From Merluccius polli (taxonomy: Eukaryota; Chordata; Actinopteri; Gadiformes; Merlucciidae), in the NCBI GenBank assembly GCA_030340625.1, contig JAOPHQ010001790.1, forward strand, positions 22,468 through 86,467: a stretch of DNA of 64,000 nucleotides, read 5' to 3'. Of the stretch, positions 40,190 through 54,600 are shown piece after piece. How positions within the stretch are numbered: position 1 is the first letter of the stretch; each line of letters begins with the position of its first letter. A program made the translations under genes and the position numbers. The notes under the pieces were generated by a model. The model was not told the origin of the DNA. It saw only the letters and a list, made by a program, of their open reading frames with translations, and ran no database searches.

Positions 40190-42160
40190 TGCACCAATTC
40201 TTAGTGAAGATTCAGAACAGTGGCACTACGTACAGTACCTACTCACCTGAATCCTGCTTACCTTGCTTCAAGATGTATTCCTGCCTCTCATCTACCAGAC
40301 TCCTTATGGCTCATAAGGGACCTGCATTCTTGTGCCAGCAAGAGCAAAGACCTATAGACCAAGATCTAATGCTCATTTCCAGAGGGAGAATCCAGATTTG
40401 GATGTTGAGGCGAGACCCCAAGCTACAGTGAAGATCATAACTGCTTTGGAACTGGCCGTGGGTGCCCATTGGTACAATCGGTTTTGTCGTTGTCTTTCCT
40501 TGCAAAGGCTTGAACTATTGTGAAGCACCAGCATCTCTTAACCGAGCAAAGAAGACTATAATATTCTCTGTGCAGCACCAAGTGTATTAAAAAGAACTGA
40601 AGAACAAAGAACCCATTTTCAAAGATAGTTCACTTAAGAAACTCGACCTATTCATTGAGGAAGACAATCTCCTCAGAATCGGGGGATGCATTGGAGAAGC
40701 AGAGTTAGGAGCAGATGAAAGTAATTATTTGGTTGTGCCAAGCTGTCACCACATAGCAACCTTACTGGTACACATATAATACAAAGAGTTTGGAAGTTCT
40801 ATGGAGTCATTCTCTATGGAAATCGGTGACAGCGATTTGGCAGACAGTGATCAGCGTAAAAATAAAGTTTATAAAGTTACACCTACAAATGTACAGAGCG
40901 TACTGCTCCATACTTAAACTATGTGACATACAAGTAGCAGTCTACAAGGCCAAACATTCAGACAGGGAACGTAGTTCTCTCAAATCTCAAAGCCAGACGA
41001 CAGTTTTGCCTCGAGATATTAGCCTGTAAGCAGCGTGACACGGGCTAGGCTTTGAACAGCATGCAGGCGGCCGAGCAGCGAACTCCAGCGAGCGATGTAC
41101 ATGATGATGAAGACAGACAGTGCCGTTTTGTACATTTCTACAATGGCTTGATAAATATAACATATATGTTGCTTTGGAATTAATTTTATTTGAACACAAA
41201 ATGTTTTTTCTTCAATAAAAATGGTAGCGGTAATGTTGGCTAATGGGTTTACTTTGTAGATTCGGCACTCGGGATCAGACTTGCTGAAGCTAATCCAATC
41301 GACTGTAAAGTAAGGTTGACTGACAACGCCCCTCAACAGACACTGGCAGACTTTCCAGACCTAATGAGCCAATATAATCTGACTGTAATGCTAGTGGTTC
41401 TCATGAGGGACAGCCAAAGCAAAATCAATGAGTGGCCATGGGAGTCATCTCCAAGGTCTTCCCCAGCAAAGATTGTCTGCAGACCATCTCAGAAAATCTC
41501 TGATACTTCCAGTTTTTATTTCTTGTATTGTGTACTTAGTGGTGTTTTAGAGCCACCAGATGGGGAGTGTAATGTTTCATGTTAGATTTCTTCAGTTTTG
41601 GTCTCCCTCTAGTGTTTATGAAAGGTTTTATTTCTTACTAAGCGTTATTATTATGTTAGTAGGTCACGCGATCATGAAACTCAGGAAGTGAAGCCAATGA
41701 GAAAGTCAAAAGAAACGCACTTTCGGACAGTTTACGTTTCTGTATATGTTGCCATTTTCCCCACGGTTTCTCCTCCGATGGCATTGTCTGTGAGTATTGT
41801 AGTTGTAGTTCCTGTCTTCCTTCTTGTATTCACGTGTGCTTTATACTTTCCTAAAGGAATAGGGGAAAGTTTTTTGTCTCGTCCTTTTGCTCTTAAGCGT
41901 TATTATGCATTTTGGACACTATGCCTGTTCTTATCAAAGTATGTTTTTTATACAATGTATTAATATTAAAAACGCAATATTCACGAATTATTTAAATGAT
42001 CCGAGTGTTGTACATTTTTAGAGAATCGTTATTTGTTGTTGTATGTTTGAATTCCTGAACGTCTATTCTGACTCCAGTCTGATGATAAAGAGTTTAGCTG
42101 GCTGTCTAATCCAGCTGTGAAGAGGACAGCACAATACAGGGAACTTACTTCTGGGTTATA
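40190..42160 (+). mobile_element. Decayed BEL/Pao LTR retrotransposon, 3' half with probable 3' LTR
   Basis: Broken frames on the plus strand read like the BEL/Pao region before integrase: EQWHYV near 40215, LNPAYLASRCIPASHL near 40249, then GPAFLCQQEQRP near 40320 and PDLDVEARP near 40391. Integrase zinc-binding-like text follows at 40647-40767 (LLRIGG, ADESNYLVVPSCHHIATLLV). Near 41376-41500, LMRDSQSKINEWP and MGVISKVFPSKD resemble the C-terminal domain of these elements. No single frame stays open. 40790-41300 shows no recognisable motif. The 5' half (gag, protease, RT) is absent. Confidence 0.72.
41568..42160 (+). repeat. Probable 3' LTR of the BEL/Pao remnant
   Basis: Begins TGTAATGTTTCATG directly after the coding remnant (TGGGGAG precedes) and contains an AATAAA-like region near 41960. 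It ends about TGGGTTATAA, where an ATA microsatellite (42160-42178) starts. There is no second LTR in the window to confirm the ends. Confidence 0.5.
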
Positions 42161-42229
42161 ATAATAATAATAATAATATGTATCCACCAATGTCGGCCAA
42201 TGATGTTGATTTCACTTTAAGACTGGCGG

Positions 42230-42660
42230 GACCTCTGTCTCTTAACGCCATTCAACAACCGCCATTGTTGGGTTCAGCGGAGGGGGTGAGGACCAGAGAC
42301 CGGGGATTCCCTTGCGAAAAATACTTTTTATGACATTTTATCCACATTCAAATGCGCCCTCCTCCTCATCATCATCCTCAAGTCACCGCAATCCGTCGTC
42401 GTCCGCGATGCTAGCGTCGTCCTCCCGTTACTGACTGACTGACCGTGTGCGCGGTGGGACACACCTGGTCCGTACCGTACCGTAACGGCCTCAGGCGAGC
42501 CGGCCACGCTCCGTTTAAAGCCCGTTTGAAGCCCCAGCCCTGCGGGTCGCGGACCGCTCAGCCCGCCCTGCTACGTGTCGTTGCTCTTGTGTTGCAGCCT
42601 GAGACCAAGAAGAAACGAGAAAACGAAAACGACGCCGGTCACCGCAGTGGGCTTTATTTC
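42230..42660 (+). promoter_or_regulatory. CpG-rich promoter / 5' UTR region of parp8
   Basis: GC- and CpG-rich stretch in otherwise AT-rich DNA (for example CGTCGTCGTCCGCG near 42393 and GGCGAGCCGGCC near 42492) directly upstream of the parp8 start. There is no obvious TATA box. A possible splice acceptor TTGTGTTGCAG ends at 42597, so the first UTR exon could lie upstream. It begins only about 70 bp from the LTR remnant. Confidence 0.55.
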
Positions 42661-45600
42661 ATGGGGATGTGTTCAAGGCAGGAGAGGATACAAAAAGACG
42701 TCGACATCGTGCTGCAGAGGTGCAAGGCAGAGAAGGACTGCCCTTTCTCCGGTGAGTTGCATTCCTCTCTCCGGCCCCCCGGTTCGGCGGCGCTGCACGT
42801 CGGTTCGGTATCGGCCTGGTGTCGGTGCCCACACACACGGCGGCCACCCAGGCCCGCTGAAATATTAATAATAAAGCAACACAATACCTGAGCTCCGCTT
42901 ACTAATACGTGTGTTTGCTGAGGACGGATAGGGCCGTGGCATGTTTTTACCTCAGCCTAAACGCAACACAAATGACGTCGATAACGGTGTGCTGCCCGAT
43001 TAAACGGTCTTTAGAAATGAGTGTCTAATGATTTAACGTTTTAATGCAGTTAAAAGCTGCACGATTTTCTGTATGCCTTATTTTGTGTCTCCACTAGAAT
43101 TGCCTCGAATCCCTGTTGTTGTTGCCATGGAAACTGTACTTGTGATCTTTTTCCCCAAAGCCATCCGAGTTATGCTCACTTTATTTTATTTGATGCTATT
43201 ATTTTTATTCTATTTTATTATTCATCTATTATATCCTATCCGTTTTGCAGATTTTAGATACACTGACTCCACATTCACATTCACATATGCAAAAGGATCT
43301 AAAAGGTATGATATTTATCACTCCAGTCACTTCAGTCATTTAACACTTTTTAATTACTTTCTAATGTTGTTTGCATGTAAGCATTTAGACAAGGCAATAT
43401 GTTTACTGAACTCATTTCCAAGAGATGCACATTTTGACGTGCATCATTGATTTGAAGTGTTGCTGTAGCTTACAACTAGCCCTTGTCATATTCCTTTGAA
43501 AGAAAGCAGTGGTCATAAGCTGCAGTGCATGCACTCTGTTCTGAAGTGGTATGTGTTTCAATTAATGTGTTGGTTACATGAAATAAAAACCTGGGAAATT
43601 CTATCCACACGGTCCTCTTTTGGGTCTAGTGAGACACCCACACATATGATTTTTTTTTTCTCCATACAATTAATAATACTATAATAATAATATTTTGTAT
43701 TCCCGTAGGGTTACTTATGCTGTGCATGTTTCAGATGATTATCCAGGTAAGGAAGTGTATACAAGATGAAGCATGCACACTTTATTTATATATAATTGGC
43801 AGAGGTAAACTTGTCTTCTCTCTGGTATCCAACCTTCTCTCTGGTTGGATACTAGAGAATTTGCATTGAACCCATTCCATAGAGATTCTTTCAGAAATGT
43901 ATTTTTAAACCTACGAATCAAAGCATTAAGTGGTAACTTGCGCTACTTCTTCACTCTGTAATATGCAGACGTGATGGGATCACACGGAAAAATGTCTTTC
44001 AAAAACATGACGCAGACAAAACACCTAGTTAAGATGCGTCTGTGTGTGTGTGTATATATACAGTATATATATATATATCAACTAAAATGCAGAGTTTCCT
44101 TTGAGTCCTTATTTCCTTTTTCTTCTCTTGTTATTTACAGACAACACATACGTGTCAAACTCGGATAACAACGATGATGTTTTAATCACAACAGATGCCA
44201 TTCCTGTCATTTTTCATCGAATTGCATCAGGTAAGACAACAATTCGCTTTAATACTAATATGAAGCATTTTAGCATGCATTTTCTTTTGGAAAATAATCG
44301 TAAAGCAAATGAAAACAAATGTATCTAAAGGTGTTACCATTTAAGGTACTTGGCTGTTATGCCTTGCTGATGAACAAGAAACACCCATTATCTGAGCTAG
44401 CTGTAATCTTCTATTCGCTAGAAAGCTTAATATAAGCAGGTCATTCAGTTTAAAAAATGTGGGCAACAAATCTATGCAACAAAAACTGTTACTGTGTGCA
44501 CTACAGAAATAACAGTACACATCGATTTGTTTTGTTACTTGAACATTTTCTTAATGTGTTATCAACAGAGATCAGGCCAAATATCGACCCTGCTAACAGT
44601 CTGTTTGTCAAGTCTAAACTTCAGCTTGACAAAAACCAGGTGGGATTGAAATTTGGTCACCTATTCAGTGTCTATATATCATGTTAAAAGTGACCAGTGC
44701 CATTTGCAGTATCTAATTATGACAATATAATAGATAATATTGTACAGATGCAAACCTATTATTCAATCGATCTCATGTTAAATCCCATGAATGATTTATG
44801 TGACTCTTGTGTTTTGTTATTCAGTATCATTATGCCATAGAAGAAGACTCAGAGGGTGACAATGACTCTGAGGAATTTTACTATGGAGGTCAGGTAAGGA
44901 CAAGGCTGTCTCACTTTTTGAAACACTTTCACAAAGTAGGTACCTAACAAGGAAGCTTCCTAAATAGGTATCAGGGTTTCTACCGTAAGCCAATAGGCCT
45001 TTATCATAGAGATGTAATAGTAGGCCGAAAAAAGGTACAGCCAATTATGGGTCTGTAGGCGTGCCAGAGCCTCTAATTAACATCATGAGATACACCTGTG
45101 TTCACCTCTATTATTACACCTGTAATAAAGGTCTATCGTCCATTACATTCTTACTTCTTGAGCTGATCAACATCAGCATTAAGTTTATGCTGATTAGCAT
45201 CAATTAACCGTTCAAACATTGAGGTCTTCTCTTTGCCAATGATTCACTGTCTTAAAGTAGTTGTGCATAGATGGGCAGTTCACTGGCATTCACAATCATT
45301 TGAAAAAGCTGTTGAATAGACAATAAGAAAGTGGTTGGTAATCAAAGAAGGATATCCTGTCTATTCCTTCCAAAATATGGTGTTATTTAGTTAATAATGA
45401 CACTAACACGGAGCGGTAATGTGCAACCAACCTTTACTTGTTACTGGTTACAACAGTTTGTGTAACCACAAACTGAGTGCAAGCTGCCGTCAACCCAAGT
45501 ATCATCACATGTCGCAAAACTCTAGTCATGTCAGGTGATACTGCATACACAACATTTCCCCCCTCCCTAGCAAACTCAGAAATATGTATAACCCAGTAAC

Positions 45601-48600
45601 TGAATTAAGGTAATCTGGGTAGCCTGCCAGATACCTACATGGCAATTTCTTCAGTGTCTGTATATCAATTTACTGTGAAAAAAACTACTACTACTACTTT
45701 TTACAACTACTAATAGACTACTATCAAACAAATGTGCTGTTAACTAATTTAAGCAAGTTATAGCTTCACAAAAACAGATTAAGTCTCACAGACTTATCTT
45801 CCACTCATTTTCTACATAATGACAGTAACATCACCTAATAATCCAGGGTGGCAGCTACTAAGCTGTCTGCATACATATTATGCACACACACTTTACAAGG
45901 GGGAATCTCTGGTGTAGGTGAGATGTCAAAAAATGCAGGTATCATCGTTTAAGAGTTGACTGAATTGACGTACAGTCGACTGAATCGACATATCAATGAT
46001 GTCTTTTGCAAAAGTCAATGTACAGGTCTTAATCAGGAGCTTAAGGAGCTATCATACTATATTACTAAGTGCCAAACATTTATGCACACCGTGTGTGTGA
46101 GTGTGTGTGTGAAAACCGGAATTATTTGTTCAGATATGTTTTCTTTTAGCCAACTTTTTCGCCTTCTGGTAGGTGAACTTTGATGGTGAACTCCACAAGC
46201 ATCCACAGCTGGAGGCAGACCTGCAGGCAGTAAAGGAATTATATGGACCCCATGCAGTGTCTCTCAGGTACAAACCAACCCCAATTTGCCAATGTTGCAT
46301 ACAAATTCAATATGGGGCGTGGTAGATTGTGAGTACAGAGATACTTAGTAGATTTTGCCATAATACCTACTAGGGATGCAAGAAAAAACTAAAAATTATA
46401 ATCAAATACAGTACAGTCCAGAATCTCAGCGAGTACTCGTTTTGAAGGTGCTTTTTCTTTTGTGTCTGCAATAGTTTCCACAAATGTACACATATCGAAG
46501 TTTTAGTCAGTTTTAATCTGTATTTTAATCTGTCTGTGCATGACACCTACACCATAGCTGGGCTGGTCACGCAGTTTTTGACCTGCTTTTTACTGTTGTA
46601 GAGCTAGCAGGATACATTTCTAAACAGCGATTTTAATGTTATTTGCATTGGGGATTTTTTTGAAACGTGATGTATTGTTTAGGGCAGGGCAGGGTACTTT
46701 GTAATTCGCAGATTGTTTAGAAATATTGACCAAACGATGGCTGTATAGAGAGGAGTTCTGCTGCTGCCCGACGGTTTTGCTTGGAAGCTCCGTCTCCTCG
46801 GCAGGTATACACCTGGGCAGGTATACACTGATAGACACACTGGGACTCATACCAGTGATTGCGTCTTTAGTTCAGCATGTCACATCGATAATAATAATAT
46901 CTTTCTAACAAAAAAAACCCCCACTTTAATATTGCATAAGCTGCTATTGAGATGTGATTTTTTTAATACACCACCACAGCAGCGCTATCCTGCTATACAT
47001 TTCACACAGTTTTTATGTCGGGCCATTCCTGGTGGCCGATCATTATTATAAAACCTGTTGTACGTGTGGGGAACTCCTACAACTACCGCCACTACTAAAC
47101 GTTGGCGAATTAACCTATTCCCCGCAGCCTACAGGCAACAATATGTGGTTGATTCCGGTAGCCGGTCCAAAGGGATCACCGCAGCGATAGCGGCATATGA
47201 GACCCTTTTCTGTGGTAGAGAATACGGGGTTCAGGGACATGTTAAAAGTGCTTGACCCGCAATACATTAGCCTGGCTCCGCCCGCCTACATACTTCCGCT
47301 CAATTTTCATTTCACTTCAGTACTAAGGTCTGGCGGTGCTGTATGTTAGAACGATTTCTTTTCCCTCAAATGTGCCTTCCAATCAGCGAACAGGAGGCGC
47401 GGCCTGAGAACAGTGACGTAGAGGTCGTGCACGAATTTCAGTTATTGAGCGGAAAGTACGGAGGCGGGCGGAACCAGGCTAATGCTAATGCTCACTGCAT
47501 CTGCCGTTTGTATACTGCGCGCAACGTGGTTTCTGGCGCATGAAATACGTCACGACCAAACGTTAGCGATTGGTTAAGGCAGATCCAGAGTGGCACTGGG
47601 CAGAGCCAATAGGTTTTAAACTTCAACAGCACCCGCCTTCAAGTGAGACATCGTTTGTCTCTACAGCACACATACCTTTAGTGTGAATGAAATGAGTACC
47701 AAGGTCTAGTTAGGACTAGGCTAGCAATACATATCATTCCTGCACAAATTTTGCCAAGACAGTTATATCTTATACAACAAAACAAAAGAACACACTGACA
47801 TGATATTAGAAACGCCTTCTCTTGCGCTAACTACAGACAGTTGAACGTCTAGAGCTACAGAGAGCTACCTTACAGCAGACTGGGAGACATAAAGCTTAGT
47901 CACACTTTGATTTCATGTTGTGGTCCTGTTTTGTTTAAGGCACTGCTGTGTGACTTAAGTTTGCAATATGCTACTGTTTTATGCATTCCTTGCTGAAGTT
48001 GTGTTTAAATTACTATTTTATATTTTATGTTATAAAGCAGGCACTACTGTTTTGTTGATGTTTCCATGTGCTGCTGGAAGCCAAGCTATCCATGTTGTTT
48101 ACTGTTATAATAATACATGGAAAATCTAAATACAAATTAAAAAACTGTAGGTATCATTTTGTTGATATATCGAAACCGTACCGAACCGTGACACCCCTAT
48201 ACGGTATCGTTCTGAACCGTGTGTTTTGTGAACCGTTTCACCCCAAATCAACATAATATATAATGTATTTGTAAGATGTTGGAAAAATATCTACAAAATG
48301 ATTTTTGATCGCAATATTTTTGTAAACATTTATGATTTGCTTGACGAGTACTCGAGTACACGTTTGCAACCTTTATACCTACCTGATGGCTATGTTAACT
48401 TGTTAAAGGGTTGCTTTCTAGGGGTGTAATGATGCACTGTGACACAAATCATCGCAATGCAAAACTGTCAGAAAGCACATGGTGGAGGTGAAAATCTGTT
48501 TTTAAATCGACTAATAAGTCGACTAATTAGTCGCGGGGCTCTTAGCCGACTAAGGTTTGTGTTAGCCGAGTAGTCGCGCTTTTTGTTGTAAGCATTTCAT

Positions 48601-51600
48601 TGTTACTATAGTCTCCCCAGGTTTCATGCTTAAACTAAAATAGGTTTGTTTGCCGACGTTTACTGGCTGGCCCAGATAGGTGGAGTTCCCCTGCATTCAT
48701 GTTATTTAAAGAGTCACGCATCTCAATAGCAGCATATGTAGTTTGAAAGTGTTTTTTTTAAGGAAGAAATATGTTGGATATTCGGCAGATATTCACGCTC
48801 CAAATTACAGCAATCTGAGGCAGGGAATTCAAGACGCAATCACCGGTATGAGTCCCGTACGTCTAGCGGTGTATACCTGGGGGCCTCATTTATAAAGGTC
48901 TCTGCGCACGAAAATGTTGCGGAAACAGGGATGAAATGTGCGTACGCATCTTTCACCGCCAACGTCGTGATTTATAGAAAAAAAAACCTTGCGGAAAAGA
49001 GTGCGCAGTTCTACGCATCCTTTCACCCTGCAGGAGTAAAGCTCCCGCAAAGTTTCTCAAACAGTGAACTCCGGAGACGACCACAGGAAGAAGGTGGAGG
49101 TAATGCACTATAGCCTATGTGTTTGCAAACCGCCAATAACGCCAAAAGAAGAAGAAGATGCTGTAACCCCCGGAGCTCATTGCGGACCACATATGAGTTA
49201 TTTCTTCATTTATATATTTATTTTATGAAAAGCACCCATTATGAAATATGAATTAAAGCAAAATTATGTTCAACAACACTACAGCCCTTTCAAATCACAA
49301 TCACAATAATGAGCTGATAAATAAGCCACAAAATAGACGTGCGTTGGTCTACTTCATTTAGAAGCACTTCGATCTCCGAATCCGAAAAACGCGCTCTCTT
49401 TTTAAAAGGCGCATCCATTTTTCCGTCTAATGATTGGTCAGAAAAGGCTCCTTCCTACTTATAAATATGAAGTGATTAATTAGCATTGACCTTTTAAGGA
49501 CTATTAAGGGATGGACTTGGGAGGAGCAGAGCGCTCGTGCACGCACAGCCAAATTAGACGCACGTTGGTATTTATAACGAGAAGAGTGCGTACAGCTGTG
49601 CGCCGCAAGGTGTTATAAATCAGAATGTTTTTGTGCGTACGCACATTCTGAGGTTTGGGCGTACGCAATGTTCTACGGAGGGTTTCACGCAGAGGTTTAT
49701 AAATGAGGCCCCTGGTGAGGAGACGGGGCTTCCAAGCGTACTTGTTGAGATTCGGACCGTGTTTATTTGATTACAGTTTTTTGGTATTTCTTACACCCCT
49801 AATAATAACGAATGAATGTCAATGGTTAAGATTTATATCAATGTTTAAGATTTTACACTACACTTGTGACTTATGACATTTCTTAAATTAAAAAAAAAAA
49901 ATTAGGACTGTATTCATTGATTGGTTTTAGTTGACCAATGAAATTCTTTGTCGGGGACAGCCCTTATTTGAGCACAAATATAAGAGGACACAATTAACTT
50001 ACCCCACACATCTTTACTTGGCTTGGATCAAGCAACAGTTCTTCACTTAATATTTTTGTTGTGTTGACATCCCTGTTACATACACAGAACTATGGTTACA
50101 TACAATACACTGCATATACAACAAGACTGTGTAAGTAAACATACACAGCTTGTTCAGATCCATGGTTCAGGAAAAAAAGCGCTTTCATCCATCAAGTATC
50201 TTCTGTCTTATAAGATCATGAAACTTGAATCTTGTAATAATTATTTGAGTGAGCTGAGATGAATCATTTCACCCCTAGTGCTTTCACACCTACTTCTTTT
50301 GGAGCATTTGAATCTTGGGGCATTTCCCTTCCTTGTTTGATTTATCTTGGGCATATGTGAACTTAGTTTCTTGTCATTGGGGGCCCTATTGCCGATCTTA
50401 GCTATACAGGTCAATCCAAATGAAATGGATCCTGGGTGAGTTCATAGGATTTAACCAATAGAATTTGATTTATGTTTGCTCACCTGTTACGTTTAAGTCA
50501 GACCTTTTATAAGGAATGGACTGTGGGTGACCTACAAAATATAAAGAAATGAATAAATGTGCAAGATTAATGAAAACATAAAATATCTTCTTCTGTGTAT
50601 CGATTTCTGTATGAATGCTGATTTCTTGATTCACATATGCTATTCATTTACTAATTAGATTATTCTTGTACTTCCACATGTCAATCAATCAAAAAAAATG
50701 CTCCTGAGTAGGGCTAAACAATTAATCGAAATATTATCAAATTCGCAATACGGCAAAGCACAATATCCAAATCGCAGGAGCTGCATAAGGGTAAAATGTC
50801 TAAATGTAAATTTATAACACTATTATAAATTAAGTACTGTAGTGCTACATAGATGCCCTGGCCGACTTTTTTTCTCCAGATGAAAGAAAACATGTTTGTT
50901 TGGTACAGACCCCAACAAATGTCACATCATGATTTTAATAGTTTTTTTCAGTGAAAATGAAAACTGTGAATGCAAAAATGATAATTCCCACTAATAGTGA
51001 ATCATCTGTCAAAATAATCGCAATTTTTTTTTTTTTACCATACCGTTCAGCCCTACTCCTGAGTTGACTGACGTGCTTAGATTCATAGAACTTTACTTCA
51101 ACTTGTCACACTTGTAGTGTAGAGTCTACTACTGACAGTCAAGTGGGTCCAGTGAATCATTCAGTGAATCTTTGTCAATACACACACACAATGAATTAAG
51201 CCATGACATTTCTGTCATTCTACAGGGAATATGGTGCCATTGATGATGTAGACATTGATCTGCACATTGATGTTAGCTTCCTAGACGTAAGTACATCCAA
51301 TATGAATTCACATTTTACGCTGAATCTGTATTGGCACTCTTATACTACTGAAAAAATACTGAATATTATTAGTACCATTGTAAAATTCATATTATACGGT
51401 TAGATCTGACTGCGCGGGTATTTTACCTGTGAACGTATCACTTCATGTTTGTACTGTGTTTGTACTGGTTTTGTGCATTGTGGAATTCTTTTCACAATAT
51501 TAAGTATACGATTATGATGACAATACCAAACAATCTAAGGATGGGATAGCTACGCAGGGATAGCTTCACCACAGCACTGGTATGAAGATGCTTAGTAATG

Positions 51601-54600
51601 GTAAACAATTGGGCAACTATATTTCTTGATTGTGCAGGGCAAAATAAATGTAGGCTAATCTAACCGATTCAAACACTAACATACATAGTACTGTTGGATA
51701 AAAAGTAATAACATACTGGAGGGCGTGCAATACCGTGGATATTGGCACGCCTGTGATGCGGCATAGGCCCGCCTGGCAGTACTCCCTTTCGTATATTGTT
51801 TTTTTTCTATATATTATATTATACTATATATATATATATTTGTTAATGTTCTGATGAGCTAAACAACTAGACAGCAAAGTGACTTGTCATGTGAAACAAT
51901 TGTAATTCAACGAATAGGGCTTCTTTTTTAAGTTCAACAATATCATGTGCAATTTACTTATTCAACCGCAAAATAGCTGGGGGTGTCTGTACAACAAAAG
52001 TATTTAAAGGTACAGTGTGAAGAATTTAGTGGCATCTAGTGGAACGGACTTGGGCAGAAATGGAATATAATATTCATGATTAATTAGTGAATAATCCCAT
52101 GAAAACTAAGAATCGTTGTGTTTTCATTACCTTAGAATGAGCCCTTTACTGTATATCTACATAGGGAGCGGGTTCTCTTCCACGGAGCCTGCCATGTTGC
52201 ACTGCCATGTTTCTACAGTAGCCCAAAATGGACAAACGGCTCCAGAGAGGACGTGTTTTTAATTTTTAATCATAATCGTGATCTTACTTGTAAGCTATGA
52301 CCTATAGTTTTATAGACTAAATAACTACATACAATTTATAAATCTATCAAGGAACCTCATCACTTGACTACTCAATGCTGTCGTAGACGATGACATCATT
52401 TTGGAAGTACCGACTGGCACCTTACAGGCCAGTACATGCCACCGTATCTTCTCCTATGTCCTTGGAAAAGGGTGGGGTGCAAGGTGGTTGCAATCTGCAA
52501 CCTCACCGCTAGATGCCACTAAATCCTACACACGGCACCTTTAAGAAAAAGACACATTTTTAATATATTTTTCACTTTTATTTCACTCCTCAATGCTGTC
52601 ATTCAGGAAGAGATTGCACTGGCATGGGATGTAGTCAGGAGAGAACCAGTTATAGTGCGACTTCACTGTTCACTTGACACAGTACCTAAATGGAACTGGT
52701 GAGGACACCAACACTGATTTTCTAGAAAGGTCTTTAAGGTCATAATTTCTCATTATAAATGTTAACCCCTGGAACCCCCGTTGTAACTTTTTTTTTTTCT
52801 TATTTTTTCAGTTCCAACAGTTGATGTTTTCCAGGTATCACAAAAGATAGATTTGGATTGGGGACATCAGCTTAAAAAGTGAGAGAAAATGTCAATCTAT
52901 GGTGTGTTTCATGGTTATCTTTGATGTGGTGTTGTTCTGTGTGTTACTTCTGTGCAATATATTCAGTGGAAACACAATGAAGTCATCGTGTCCTGATGGG
53001 CAAGCGTTGACATTGCTGACAGAGCTACATGTATGTGTGAGGTTTTGTTTTGATGGACTGAGCAAACCAAGAAATAAGCAAGAATGCCAAATAGAATTAG
53101 ATATTTCGATATATTGTATAACTTCTAGGCTAATGATTGGCTCTGGTGTCCATGGACAATAAGCTAAATTAATGGTGCAATAATAATCATCAGCATGCAA
53201 GCATCGGCTGTTAACACAGTGATCATATTTAATCAATACTATTGGCCTCATTTAAGCTTTTCTCAGGACTGACAGGGCTATATATATATATATAAATATA
53301 TATATCTATATATATATATATATATATATATGCTATAGATCCAAATTTGTTTTGATGCAAACAATTTAATCAAAACAAAGTGGGGTGAACACAAAAATAG
53401 CAGACAGCAGCTTTTGTTTAATAGATAGATAAATACTTAAATCTTCATATTCATCCCCTTGGGGAAATTTCAGGGTAATTCAATAGTAAGTATGGTATGA
53501 AAAAAGTCAGGGCCTTCTGTATGATTATAGATTGTTGTGATGTCTTCTTGTTTTTTTTCAGGATCATGCAAACATTTGTCACCCAGCAGTGGAAGAGCCA
53601 GAGTAAAGATAAGCTCAACTGCCCACACAGCAAAAAGCTAAATGAACAAGAAGGTCAAGTCTCCACTTCACATCTTCTCTACACTTCGCAGGTTGGAGAA
53701 TAAGCGATACACGATACACACATAAGCGATGTACGAAAATGTACATTTACATTTAGGGCATTTTAGCAGACGCTTTTGTCCAAAGCGACTTACAATAAGT
53801 ACATTTGTCAGAAGAAAGTGAAACAATATATCGCTATCGGTACAGTAAGGATGTCAATAGAACAAGTTTCATTTAGATTTTTTGTATTGCCGAAATCATC
53901 ACTTGAGCTTACTGAAGTACAATTGAGGTATTGCATGTCTAGCAAGACATACTGAAGTTAGTAAGTGCTATTGACTCCCATTGTCCCATCCTAAACACAT
54001 GGATGTCATGTTTTTGTCCATATGTCCTGGAAGATTATTTTGTATTGCATATCGTGATGTTTGCTTGTTAAAACATTTTTAATGGACAGCAAGAAGCAGA
54101 GGTAAACAGAGCCTTACACACAATCTGCCTAAACAGACCTTCAATGGCATTGAAGGTATAATTTTTATGTATCCTTTGTTTACCCAGGTTAGACTCATTG
54201 AGATTAAGAATCTCTTTTGCAAATGAGACCTGGGCCAAAGACAATCAGCATACAATTTCAGAACATATAGGAAATAGGAAAATAGGAAAACGGTTAAAAA
54301 TCTGATTTCATTTCAACTTCAAATGGATCCCAACACATTGTTCTCTTGTCTCCTCATTCACCACCTCGCTCCTCCTCTGATCTCCCAGCTACCCCCCACC
54401 TGGTGTATAAAGAGCAAAAAGAAACTCAAGCCTGAGCAGGATGGGGTGTCCAAGTCCCACCGGCTGCTCCGCAGGAGCTGCTCCAGTGCCGTCAAACAGC
54501 AGGTGGAGGTGGACGGTCTTTCGGCCCTGGACCCGGCAAGTTCTGCACACAAGCTCCTGGGCCACTCACTGTCTGGCAACATGCGTGCCGCAGAGCCGGC

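Larger units (their letters stand above)
42661..51286 (+). other. parp8: parp8 exons 1-8 (N-terminal region), clean
   Basis: All eight exons join in phase with GT donors and AG acceptors. Exon 1 ends CPFS(D), exon 2 FRYTDSTFTFTYAKGSK, exon 3 VTYAVHVSDDYP, exon 4 DNTYVS...PVIFHRIAS, exon 5 a variable basic stretch, exon 6 an acidic EEDSEGDNDSEEF, exon 7 DGELHKHPQLEADLQ, and exon 8 EYGAIDDVDIDLHIDVSFLD. Intron 7 (46268-51225, about 5 kb) holds nested transposons. No indel is needed anywhere in this block. Confidence 0.92.

Noticed and set aside
42445..42891. A 148-residue open frame spanning the parp8 promoter and exon 1
   Set aside because: Only the part from 42661 to the exon 1 donor at 42751 is PARP8-like; the rest is 5' UTR and intron.
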